From NCBI RefSeq assembly GCF_009498455.1, contig NZ_CP045644.1, positions 124,001 through 188,000 of the forward strand: DNA of 64,000 bases, written 5' to 3'. The position numbers were made by a program, and so were the translations under genes. The DNA is from Variovorax paradoxus (GTDB taxonomy: Bacteria; Pseudomonadota; Gammaproteobacteria; Burkholderiales; Burkholderiaceae_C). Below are positions 35,966-43,653 of this stretch, piece by piece (position 1 is the stretch's first letter; every line of letters starts with the position of its first letter). The notes below the pieces were generated by a model that was not told the DNA's origin, did no database searches, and saw nothing but the letters and a program-made list of their open reading frames with translations.

Positions 35966-37402
35966 TCAATGGGCGGCGAAGACCACGCGCTCGGGCACGG
36001 TCTTGAATTCACCCTTGCTGCTCCACCACGGCATCAGCAGGAAGAAGCCGAAGTAGAAGAGCGTGCCGATCTGCGAGATGGTCTGGGCGATGTCCAGGGC
36101 GAACGAGCCGATGACCAGGTTGCCCCAGACACCAGGTGCCTGGATGCCCAGGTAGCCCAGGATCAGGAACAGGAACACGAACACGCCGTAGACATACTTG
36201 TGCCAGCTCGGACGGTAGCGGATCGACTTGACTTCGCTGTGGTCGAGCCACGGCAGGAAGAACAGGATGATGACCGAGCCGCCCATGATGACCACGCCCC
36301 AGAACTTGGCGTCGAAGGTCTTGAGCAGGAAGATCACGACGGCAGCCACGACGATGGCGGCAATCTTGAGGCCCATGCCCGACTTGCCCTTGACGAAGTT
36401 CCAGATGGCGGCCGCCGCGATGATCAGTGCGAACACGTTGACCATGTCGTCGGTGGTGGCGCGCAGCATCGAATAGAACGGCGTGAAGTACCAGACCGGC
36501 GCGATGTGGTTCGGCGTCTTCAGCGAATCGGCCGGAATGAAGTTGTTGTACTCCAGGAAGTACCCACCGGCTTCAGGCGCGAAGAAGATCACGGCCGAGA
36601 AGATCGTGAGGAACACCACCACGCCGAAGATGTCGTGCACCGTGTAGTACGGGTGCGACGGGATGCCGTCGACCGGATGGCCGTCAGGACCGCGATTGGC
36701 CTTGATCTCGATGCCGTCGGGGTTGTTGGAACCCACTTCGTGCAGCGCGATCAGGTGGGCCACCACGAGGCCGAGCAGCACCAGCGGTACGGCGATGACG
36801 TGGAAGCTGAAGAAGCGGTTCAGCGTGGCGTCGCTCACCACGTAGTCACCGCGGATCAGCAGAGCCAGATCAGGACCGATGAACGGGATGGCAGCGAACA
36901 GGTTCACGATGACCTGGGCGCCCCAGTACGACATCTGGCCCCAGGGCAGCAGGTAGCCCATGAAGGCTTCGGCCATCAGGCACAGGAAGATCGCGCAACC
37001 GAACACCCAGATCAGCTCGCGCGGCTTGCGGTAGCTGCCGTACATGAGGCCGCGGAACATATGCAGGTACACCACGATGAAGAACGCCGAGGCGCCCGTC
37101 GAGTGGATGTAACGGATGAGCCAGCCCCACGGCACGTCGCGCATGATGTACTCGACCGATGCGAACGCTTGGTTCGCGTCGGGCTTGTAGTGCATCACGA
37201 GGAAGATGCCGGTCACGATCTGGATCACGAGGACCAGCATCGCGAGCGAGCCGAAGATGTACCAGAAGTTGAAATTCTTCGGTGCGTAGTACTTGCCCCA
37301 CTGGTCGTTCCAGAGCTTGGTCAGCGGGAAGCGGTTGTCGACCCAGTTGAGCAGCTTCTCGCCTGCGGGGGCGTTGGGGGAAACTTCGTGAAATTCAGCC
37401 AT
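35966..37402 (-). CDS. petB: Cytochrome b of the bc1 complex
   Basis: 478 residues from the ATG at 37402, which has GGGAG upstream; the frame extends further but overlaps petA. Eight or nine transmembrane helices, haem b histidines in helices B and D (HSTGASAFFIVVYLHMFRG, FHVIAVPLVLLGLVVAH), and the Qo-site PEW-type motif as APVWYFTPFYSMLRA. The C-terminal extension beyond the mitochondrial length is usual in proteobacteria. Forms the ubiquinol-oxidising core in the inner membrane. Confidence 0.97.
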   Translation of the reverse strand: MAEFHEVSPNAPAGEKLLNWVDNRFPLTKLWNDQWGKYYAPKNFNFWYIFGSLAMLVLVIQIVTGIFLVMHYKPDANQAFASVEYIMRDVPWGWLIRYIHSTGASAFFIVVYLHMFRGLMYGSYRKPRELIWVFGCAIFLCLMAEAFMGYLLPWGQMSYWGAQVIVNLFAAIPFIGPDLALLIRGDYVVSDATLNRFFSFHVIAVPLVLLGLVVAHLIALHEVGSNNPDGIEIKANRGPDGHPVDGIPSHPYYTVHDIFGVVVFLTIFSAVIFFAPEAGGYFLEYNNFIPADSLKTPNHIAPVWYFTPFYSMLRATTDDMVNVFALIIAAAAIWNFVKGKSGMGLKIAAIVVAAVVIFLLKTFDAKFWGVVIMGGSVIILFFLPWLDHSEVKSIRYRPSWHKYVYGVFVFLFLILGYLGIQAPGVWGNLVIGSFALDIAQTISQIGTLFYFGFFLLMPWWSSKGEFKTVPERVVFAAH

Positions 37403-37416
37403 GTTCGTGGTCTCCC

Positions 37417-38034
37417 TCAGGCCTTCTTGCTGTCGTCGCCGATGAGCAGGCGCGTGTCGGACAGGTACATGTGCGGAGGCACAGGAAGGTTGTCGGGAGC
37501 GGGCTTGTTCTTGAAGACGCGACCGGCGAGGTCGAACGTGGAACCGTGGCAAGGGCAGAGGAAGCCGCCTTCCCAGTCGTTCGGCAGCGAAGGTTGCGGG
37601 CCGGCCTGCAGGCGGTCGACCGGCGAGCAGCCGAGGTGAGTACAGATGCCGACCACGACCAGCACATCGGGCTTGATCGAACGGTGGCCGTTCTGTGCGT
37701 ACTTGGGCGTGAATTCGTCGGGGTGGCGCTTGGAGAGCGGGTCGGCGAGCTGGCCATCGAGCTTGGCGAGTTCGGCAACCTGGTCAGGGGTGCGCTTGAG
37801 AATCCAGACCGGCTTGCCGCGCCATTCGACGGTGATTTTTTCGCCGACCTTGAGGGCCGAGATGTCCACTTCGACCGCGGCGCCCGCGGCTTTTGCCTTT
37901 TCGGACGGCTGGAATGTGCTCACAAATGGGATTGCGGTGGCCACGCCGCCCGCTACGCCGGCACAGCTGGATGCGATCAACCACGTCCGCTTGCTTGTGT
38001 CGATCCGGGGCGAGCCGGAGGTCATGTCACTCAT
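37417..38034 (-). CDS. petA: Rieske iron-sulfur subunit of the bc1 complex
   Basis: 205 residues. N-terminal basic region and one transmembrane segment (WLIASSCAGVAGGVATAIPFV), then the Rieske fold with [2Fe-2S] ligands Cys131 and His133 in CTHLGC and Cys160 and His163 in CPCHGS; the second cysteines of each motif form the stabilising disulfide. First gene of petABC, with AGAGGATC before the ATG and a good sigma-70 promoter upstream. Confidence 0.97.
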   Translation of the reverse strand: MSDMTSGSPRIDTSKRTWLIASSCAGVAGGVATAIPFVSTFQPSEKAKAAGAAVEVDISALKVGEKITVEWRGKPVWILKRTPDQVAELAKLDGQLADPLSKRHPDEFTPKYAQNGHRSIKPDVLVVVGICTHLGCSPVDRLQAGPQPSLPNDWEGGFLCPCHGSTFDLAGRVFKNKPAPDNLPVPPHMYLSDTRLLIGDDSKKA

Positions 38035-38100
38035 GGGGATCCTCTAAGTCTTCTTCGCTGGAGCAGGGGCTGACCTTTGCCACAGCAAGGTCAACCCGAG

Positions 38101-38130
38101 ATTGTAGCGGGGCGCAAAAGGGTTTTTCAA
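38101..38130 (-). promoter_or_regulatory. Sigma-70 promoter of petABC
   Basis: On the minus strand TTGAAA (38130-38125) and TACAAT (38106-38101) are separated by 18 bases, each 5 of 6 or better than 4 of 6 to consensus, 67 bases before the petA start codon. Confidence 0.7.
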
Positions 38131-38194
38131 CGATTGCCGCGCGTCCGCACGGCGCCGCAGCGCGTGCGCGACAGCGGGCAGCGACTCGCAGCGC

Positions 38195-38956
38195 TCAGCT
38201 CAGCAGCCCGTATTGGGTCGCCTGCCGAACGGCCTGTGTCCGCGATTTGACCGCCAGCTTGCGGTAGATCCGCTTGGCGTGGAACTCGACCGTATTGATC
38301 GAGAGGCAGATCGCTTCGGCAATCTGCCGGTTGCTCCAGCCTTGCGCGATCAGCCGCAGCACATTGAGCTCCCGAGGTGACAGCAGCCCGGGAGCAGGCA
38401 TCGGGGGCGAGACCGTGTCGCCGTCGCGCAGCGCGGACTCGACACCCTCCGGTTTCGCCGACGCCGCAATCAAGCCGAGGACGCGGCGCGCGACACGCGC
38501 ATCGATCGGCGAACCGCCACGCTCAATCGAGCGCAGCAAGAAAGAGAGTTCCGCATCGTCGGTGCTCGTGAGCAGATAGCCGGAGGCCCCGGACGAGATC
38601 GCAGCCTCGACCAGCAGGCCGTCGTCGCTCTTCGACATGGCGATGGCGTCGATCTGCGGGTAGGCGCGGCGCAGGTGCGACAGAAGTGCGACGCCGCCGT
38701 CATCAGTCAGGTGCATGTCGACCAGCACCAGGTCGTAGGGCAACGCGGCCAGCAGATGGATCGCTTCCGCGTGCGTGGAGGCAACCACGACGCGACGACC
38801 CGGCGCCAGGTCGCACAGGAGGCGTCGCATGCGGTCGGCCAGGATCAGGTCGCCTTCGACGATCAGCGCACCGAAGAAGGCACGGCCCGAGGCAGCCAAT
38901 CGCTCGATGGGTGCTGGCGCCGAATGCGCGCTGCTGACGGATTGGTGATTCATCAT
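38195..38956 (-). CDS. LuxR-type response regulator, degenerate receiver
   Basis: 253 residues; paired ATG codons at 38956 follow GGAGG at suitable spacing. Receiver-like domain at about 28-145: putative phospho-acceptor Asp80 in LVLVDMHL, acidic Glu34/Asp36 in VEGD, but Thr130 in GYLLTST where active receivers have lysine. The GerE/LuxR helix-turn-helix occupies about 190-250 (LSPRELNVLRLIAQGWSNRQIAEAICLSINTVEFHAKRIYRKL). No histidine kinase is adjacent. It is divergent from the yjbE-F-GH operon across 480 bases, recalling RcsB control of yjbEFGH in E. coli, so it probably regulates polysaccharide genes. Confidence 0.85.
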   Translation of the reverse strand: MMNHQSVSSAHSAPAPIERLAASGRAFFGALIVEGDLILADRMRRLLCDLAPGRRVVVASTHAEAIHLLAALPYDLVLVDMHLTDDGGVALLSHLRRAYPQIDAIAMSKSDDGLLVEAAISSGASGYLLTSTDDAELSFLLRSIERGGSPIDARVARRVLGLIAASAKPEGVESALRDGDTVSPPMPAPGLLSPRELNVLRLIAQGWSNRQIAEAICLSINTVEFHAKRIYRKLAVKSRTQAVRQATQYGLLS

Positions 38957-39436
38957 GAGCAGGCGCCTCCACGCGCGCCATCTGTCGCGTCCGCGCACAC
39001 CCGCACACCTTCCGCCACCCCGCCCTCAGACAATCGAATCACGCATATCCCCTTGTTGTGCCCCGCGGCATACCTTGAATGTCAACTTTCGTTTCGGGAC
39101 ACTGCAGGAACGATGCCTGGGGCCCACCAAGCGACTCGCAGCAATAGCGCTCGGGCCAGCGCATTGATTTCATTGAAGAAATCCGGTGGCAACGACTGGA
39201 GCCCTCCTGCCAAAGCACCCGCCAATTCGCCGTCGTTACGGCCGTTTTGGACGGAACGTTACGTAGCATGGAGATACACATGCATCCGTCACATTCACCA
39301 TCAAAAATCGAGGCAATATGCGGTTACGCGGATGTCGTGGCAAACGCCCCATCCTCAAGCCCGAATTAGTTGCGGCACACTTCTGATGCTGCTAACCTCG
39401 ACCCAAGAGCATAAAAAACCCTTTGAGAGGATCACT
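38957..39436. promoter_or_regulatory. 480-base divergent control region of the yjb-type operon
   Basis: No convincing gene is present. Visible elements: an inverted repeat GATTTC-N6-GAAATC at 39166-39183, a direct repeat CGTTACG at 39234-39240 and 39257-39263 (23-base period), and a weak sigma-70-like pair TTGCGG (39370-39375) and TAACCT (39393-39398) with 17-base spacing about 40 bases before the yjbE-like start. Binding of the divergent LuxR-type regulator here is an inference. Confidence 0.4.
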
Positions 39437-39745
39437 GTGAAGACGAACAAACTGGTTGCTACCGTCGCCCTTGCCACCCTGGCAATCTCGTCGGCTTTCG
39501 CCCAAACGCAGGTTACCCCTGCGACCCCAAGCAACAACACTCGCGCATTTGCACCCGGCCCTGCTGGCGCTCCGAGCGCAACCGCTGCTGGCCTTGGCGG
39601 CCTGACCCCCGTTCAATGGGGCGCTGTTGCAGGCACCGGCGCACTGATGGTTGCCCTTGGCAGCAGCAACAACGGCAACGGCGGCGGTGGCTTCTTCGTC
39701 CCTGGCACCGGCACCACCGGCACGGGCACTACCGGCACGCGTTAA
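39437..39745 (+). CDS. Small secreted Gly/Thr-rich protein, YjbE/GfcA-like
   Basis: 102 residues from a GTG with GAGAGG 6 bases upstream. A signal peptide (KTNKLVATVALATLAISSAFA, about 1-22) precedes an Ala/Pro/Thr segment, a hydrophobic stretch (WGAVAGTGALMVALG) and a C-terminal tail of Gly-Asn-Gly and GTGTTGTG repeats. Overall composition and order match E. coli YjbE and GfcA, the small threonine-rich proteins that open the yjbEFGH and gfc polysaccharide operons. Its molecular role is unknown in any species. The stop overlaps the next start (TAATG). Confidence 0.75.
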   Translation: MKTNKLVATVALATLAISSAFAQTQVTPATPSNNTRAFAPGPAGAPSATAAGLGGLTPVQWGAVAGTGALMVALGSSNNGNGGGGFFVPGTGTTGTGTTGTR

Positions 39746-40497
39746 TGCTGGTTGCCCTCCTGAAAGGAGGGCATTCGCTGAAAAGTCCGCGCGTTGCTTC
39801 CGCCACGCGACTCTTAGAACGTTGCCTTTTGGCAACGTTTTGCTTGGGCGTTGGCGGTTGCTCCTCCGGAACCTCGGCCATGCTGGATTCGGCTCGCCTG
39901 CTCTATCGCGGTGAGTCTGCAGCAGCCCAGCCCGATTTCAATCCCAGCTATCGATACCTGAGAACCAGCGTCAATGGGCGCATCGTTTTCATGGTGCTCG
40001 GCTACATCGATCAGCGCGCCGAAGGGCCCGTCGAGGTTTGGTACAGCGGCTCGGGTGAAGTCGTCCGACTCCTGAATGGCCAGTTGGTCGGCACGACTGG
40101 CTTGTCCATCGACTGGCGCGACGTTCGACTCTCCAATCCGCCTGCCTGGCAAGCTCATACAGCCAACCCAACGCAGACCTACGTTCGAGAGCGCGACCTG
40201 ATGCCCGGCTATCGCTTCGGCATCCGTGACGACATCGCGCGTACATCGATCGTCCCTCCCGCCGACAGCGCCCTTGCTGGCGCGTCCGCCAACTCCTTGC
40301 GTTGGTACGAAGAACGCAGCGTGTCCCGCCCTGCGACAGCCTCCGTTCCTCCCGCCCGCTTCGGCGTTTCATTTGCTTCTGGCGCCCCCCAGGTCGTGTA
40401 TTCGGAGCAATGTGTTTCCCGCGACCTCTGCATGAGTTTCGAACAGTGGACACCCCCCGCACCAGCAGCCGCCACCGCGGCGCGCGCTGGTACATGA
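39745..40497 (+). CDS. YjbF/GfcB-family polysaccharide lipoprotein
   Basis: 250 residues from the ATG overlapping the previous stop; a CTG at 39778 with a perfectly placed GGAGGG is an alternative start giving a shorter leader. Signal peptide ending at a lipobox-like GVGGC with Cys near residue 39, then the YjbF domain: DFNPSYRYLRTSVNGRIVFMVLGYIDQ, VEVWYSGSGEVVRLLNGQLVGTTGLSIDW. It is predicted to be an outer-membrane lipoprotein acting with YjbG/H in export or anchoring of polysaccharide. Two hairpins lie within its first 100 bases (see separate entries). Confidence 0.82.
   Translation: MLVALLKGGHSLKSPRVASATRLLERCLLATFCLGVGGCSSGTSAMLDSARLLYRGESAAAQPDFNPSYRYLRTSVNGRIVFMVLGYIDQRAEGPVEVWYSGSGEVVRLLNGQLVGTTGLSIDWRDVRLSNPPAWQAHTANPTQTYVRERDLMPGYRFGIRDDIARTSIVPPADSALAGASANSLRWYEERSVSRPATASVPPARFGVSFASGAPQVVYSEQCVSRDLCMSFEQWTPPAPAAATAARAGT
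39754..39772 (+). promoter_or_regulatory. Hairpin sequestering a Shine-Dalgarno sequence
   Basis: GCCCTCC and GGAGGGC form a perfect 7-bp stem (8 bp with the flanking T-A) around TGAAA. The 3' arm is itself a strong Shine-Dalgarno sequence 6 bases from a CTG codon in the yjbF-like frame. Confidence 0.5.
39818..39839 (+). promoter_or_regulatory. Perfect 9-bp hairpin in the yjbF leader
   Basis: Arms AACGTTGCC and GGCAACGTT enclose TTTT, followed by TTGCTT. It resembles an intrinsic terminator but sits within the signal-peptide codons; partial termination or mRNA stabilisation of the upstream yjbE-like message is possible. Confidence 0.5.
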
Positions 40498-43400
40498 GCC
40501 CCCTCTTTCTGCAAGCCATCAGCCCCCCGCATTGGCCCCGTCGGACGGCCCTTGCCTGCGCGCTGATGGCGAGTCTTGGCGCACTGGCCGAGCCGTCGCA
40601 GAACACAGCGACGGTCGAGCCCGCAAGTGATGCCGAGGTGCGGCCCGGCGAGCGACTGAGCACTTGGCTGCTGCGCCAACCAGAGGACACCGCAGCACCC
40701 GGGCTGGCATGGCGCGTGCCGCAGGAGCGGCTAGCCCAGCAGTTCCTGAAGAACACATTGCTCGTGCGCCTCGAGGCCGCCAGCAGACGTGCACCGCGCT
40801 CCGAGCAACTCGATCGGCTGAAGCTCATCACGTGGCTACAGAACCTCCCGATCACCGGCCGCGTGGCGCTGGGCATTGTGGACCCTCGCTGGTTGCAGGC
40901 GCACCCGGATCAAGATCCCTTGCTGTCGGCCGGACAGCAGCTCGTTGCACCCCCTTCGCAACTGAAAACCATCGCGGTCGTACGGCCCGATGGCGAACTC
41001 TGCCATGTGGCACACGAAGCCGGCCGAACCGCCTGGGATTACGTCATCGCCTGTGCGCCCAAGTCCACCCACGATTGGGCATGGGTTGCACAGCCCGACG
41101 GCCGGACGTCGCGCGTGGGCATTGCCCCCTGGAATGGCCACCCTTCCGACGAACCGGCGCCCGGCGCATGGATCTGGGCGGCACCGCGCGGCATGACCGA
41201 ACTGGTCGACGCGTCGGAAGGCATCATCAAGTTCTTGGCGACGCAAGGCCCCTCACCCCAGGCGGCACCGCTGCGCGCAACCACCGCGGCGCTCGCGCCC
41301 GCCAAGCCGGTCATCGCGATCAGTACGCCCGCCCTGCCGCCAGTGCCACCGGAGAGCATCATCTCCGTGCGCTCCGACGCTTCGGCCCCGCAATACAAGG
41401 CACCTCGCACGAGCAGCAACGACTGGGGCGAAACCGGTCTGCTCCAAACGCCGACAGCACGCATGGGCGAAGCCGGCGATTTCCGCACGTCGGTCAGCCA
41501 CGTGTCACCCTATACGCGGCTGAACGTGATGTTCCAGCCGCTGGACTGGATGGAGGCCGGCTTTCGCTACACATCCATCAGCAACCGCGCATATGAGGCC
41601 AGCACCACAGGCCAAAGCAACAAGGACAAGAGCATCGACGTGAAGCTGCGGCTGCTGCGCGAATCCGCCTATGCGCCTCAGGTTGCACTGGGCTTTCGCG
41701 ACCTGGGCGGTACCGGCCTTTTTTCCGCCGAGTACCTGGTCGCCAACAAGCGCTACGGCGACCTCGACTTCAGCCTCGGCATCGGCTGGGGATATCTGGG
41801 CAACAGCGGAAACATCCGCAACCCCTTGCTAGCCCTGAGCAATCGTTTCAGAACGCGCACGGTGAGCTCCGCAACGGGCGGTGAAGCCAACTTCAAGGCC
41901 TTCTTCCGAGGTCCAGCCTCCTTGTTCGGTGGCGTCGAATGGCGCACGCCCTGGGATCCGCTGACCGTCAAGCTCGAGTACGAGGGCAACGATTACAAGA
42001 ACGAGCCCCAGCAGAACAATCAGGTTCAGCGCTCGCCTTTCAACATCGGCCTGGAATATCGCTACTCGCCAGGCGTCGCCTTCACCGCCGGCCTGGAGCG
42101 CGGCAACAAAGTGATGGTGGGCCTGACCCTGTCCACCAACATGGCGAAGATGCGGGCCAGCAAGCCCGCAGACCCGCCGCCGCCCCGCTTCACGCCGGAA
42201 GCGCCAGCCAATCCGCCCGGTTGGGCCGCCACCGCTGCGGAGATCCAGGCACGCACCGAATGGACCGTGCAGCGCATTGCGGCGCAAGGCGACAGCGCGC
42301 ACGTCTGGATCACCGAAAGTCACACGGTGTACCGCGAGGCCCGTGTGCAGCAGGTCATTGCCGTCATGCATCGCGATGCTCCGGCGTCGATCAAGCACTT
42401 CATCCTTCATTACAACGAGCGTGGATTGGCACTGCACACGCAGGTTGTCGATCGCAGCGAGTGGGTGACGGCGCACTATCAGGCACAGACGCCAGCCGAA
42501 CTGCGCGCCACGGACCAGCGTGACTACGCCCCGCCGCGCGGCCGGACCGAAGATGGGCTCTACGTGCCGGCAGCGCCACAGCGCGCCCCCGCCGACGTAA
42601 CAGCCGCCGTCAGCGCATCGCCCGGCGAGACGTCGGCCATGGCGCCATGGGAGCGGCGCGCGGAAAAACTCACCTTCGGCCTGACCCCGAGCTTCTCGCA
42701 GATCCTCGGCGGCCCCGATGCCTTCCTGCTCTATCAACTGGGCGTCTCGGCCACGGCGGAGTACCGCTTCACACCAAGCACGTGGGTGAATGCCGCGGTG
42801 AACTGGCGCTTGATCGACAACTTCGACAAGTTCACCTACACGGCGCCCAGCAACCTTCCCCGCGTGCGAACCTACCAGCGCGAGTACGCAACGACCAAGC
42901 GGTTCACCATGCCGGTGTTTCAGCTGACCCATGTGGGCCGGCTGAACGAAGACCAGTACTACAGCGTTTACGGCGGCGCCCTCGAGTCGATGTTCGCCGG
43001 CGTGGGTGCTGAGTGGCTCTACCGCCCGTGGCGCAGCAAGTTCGCCTTTGGCATCGACGTCAACCACGTGCGTCAGCGAGACTTCGCCCAGGATTTGGGT
43101 CTGCGCGATTACAAGGTCAACACCGGCCACGCCACGCTCTATTGGGACACCGGCTGGAACGGCGTGCAGGCCAGGATCAGCGCGGGTCAATATCTTGCGG
43201 GCGACCGCGGCGTCACGCTCGACATCAGCCGTCGCTTTGACAACGGCGTGACGATTGGCGCTTGGGCCACCAAGACCAATGTGTCCGCTGCACAGTTCGG
43301 CGAAGGCAGCTTCGACAAGGGCATCTACGTGTCTATCCCCTTCGACGCATTGCTGCCACGCTCGAGCAAGTTCACCGCGAACTTTGCCTGGGCTCCGCTG

Positions 43401-43553
43401 ATACGGGATGGTGGCGCCAAGCTGGGACGGATCAACCCGCTTTTCGAGATGACGTCGATACGGGACCCGAAGGCTTTCAGCTTCTCTTCACCCGACGATA
43501 AGGCGCCGAAGGCGGGGGACAACATCCTCGACTTCAAGCGAGCAGCGCAGTAG
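40494..43553 (+). CDS. Fused YjbG(GfcC)-YjbH(GfcD) polysaccharide secretion protein
   Basis: 1019 residues; ATG at 40494 overlaps the yjbF-like stop (ATGA). Signal peptide about 1-32. Residues about 48-235 resemble GfcC/YjbG: RPGERLSTWLL, NPLITGRV-type strand, LLSAGQQLVAP, and WAWVAQPDGRTSRVGIAPWN with PAPGAWIWA. A Pro/Ala-rich linker (236-308) follows. From about 309 (NDWGETGLLQTPTARMGEAGD) to the end it is a YjbH-type outer-membrane beta-barrel protein of usual length. In E. coli these are separate genes; here they are joined. Expected role is polysaccharide passage or modification at the outer membrane. Confidence 0.85.
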   Translation: MSPLFLQAISPPHWPRRTALACALMASLGALAEPSQNTATVEPASDAEVRPGERLSTWLLRQPEDTAAPGLAWRVPQERLAQQFLKNTLLVRLEAASRRAPRSEQLDRLKLITWLQNLPITGRVALGIVDPRWLQAHPDQDPLLSAGQQLVAPPSQLKTIAVVRPDGELCHVAHEAGRTAWDYVIACAPKSTHDWAWVAQPDGRTSRVGIAPWNGHPSDEPAPGAWIWAAPRGMTELVDASEGIIKFLATQGPSPQAAPLRATTAALAPAKPVIAISTPALPPVPPESIISVRSDASAPQYKAPRTSSNDWGETGLLQTPTARMGEAGDFRTSVSHVSPYTRLNVMFQPLDWMEAGFRYTSISNRAYEASTTGQSNKDKSIDVKLRLLRESAYAPQVALGFRDLGGTGLFSAEYLVANKRYGDLDFSLGIGWGYLGNSGNIRNPLLALSNRFRTRTVSSATGGEANFKAFFRGPASLFGGVEWRTPWDPLTVKLEYEGNDYKNEPQQNNQVQRSPFNIGLEYRYSPGVAFTAGLERGNKVMVGLTLSTNMAKMRASKPADPPPPRFTPEAPANPPGWAATAAEIQARTEWTVQRIAAQGDSAHVWITESHTVYREARVQQVIAVMHRDAPASIKHFILHYNERGLALHTQVVDRSEWVTAHYQAQTPAELRATDQRDYAPPRGRTEDGLYVPAAPQRAPADVTAAVSASPGETSAMAPWERRAEKLTFGLTPSFSQILGGPDAFLLYQLGVSATAEYRFTPSTWVNAAVNWRLIDNFDKFTYTAPSNLPRVRTYQREYATTKRFTMPVFQLTHVGRLNEDQYYSVYGGALESMFAGVGAEWLYRPWRSKFAFGIDVNHVRQRDFAQDLGLRDYKVNTGHATLYWDTGWNGVQARISAGQYLAGDRGVTLDISRRFDNGVTIGAWATKTNVSAAQFGEGSFDKGIYVSIPFDALLPRSSKFTANFAWAPLIRDGGAKLGRINPLFEMTSIRDPKAFSFSSPDDKAPKAGDNILDFKRAAQ

Positions 43554-43572
43554 ACGACGCCGCAGAAAACAA

Positions 43573-43595
43573 AAGAGCCCCGATCCGGGGCTCTT
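43573..43595. terminator. Terminator between convergent yjbGH and dehydratase genes
   Basis: A perfect 10-bp stem AAGAGCCCCG / CGGGGCTCTT with a 3-base loop. On the minus strand it is followed by TTGTTTTC, serving the dehydratase gene; on the plus strand it follows the yjbGH stop by about 20 bases. Confidence 0.8.
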
Positions 43596-43653
43596 GGTCT
43601 CAGCGTCACCCCGGGTGAGTCGGGGCGGGAAATAACGAAGTGGCTCTATCGAA

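Noticed and set aside
39039..39281. A short minus-strand frame in the yjb control region
   Set aside because: No ribosome binding site or recognisable features; the region looks regulatory.
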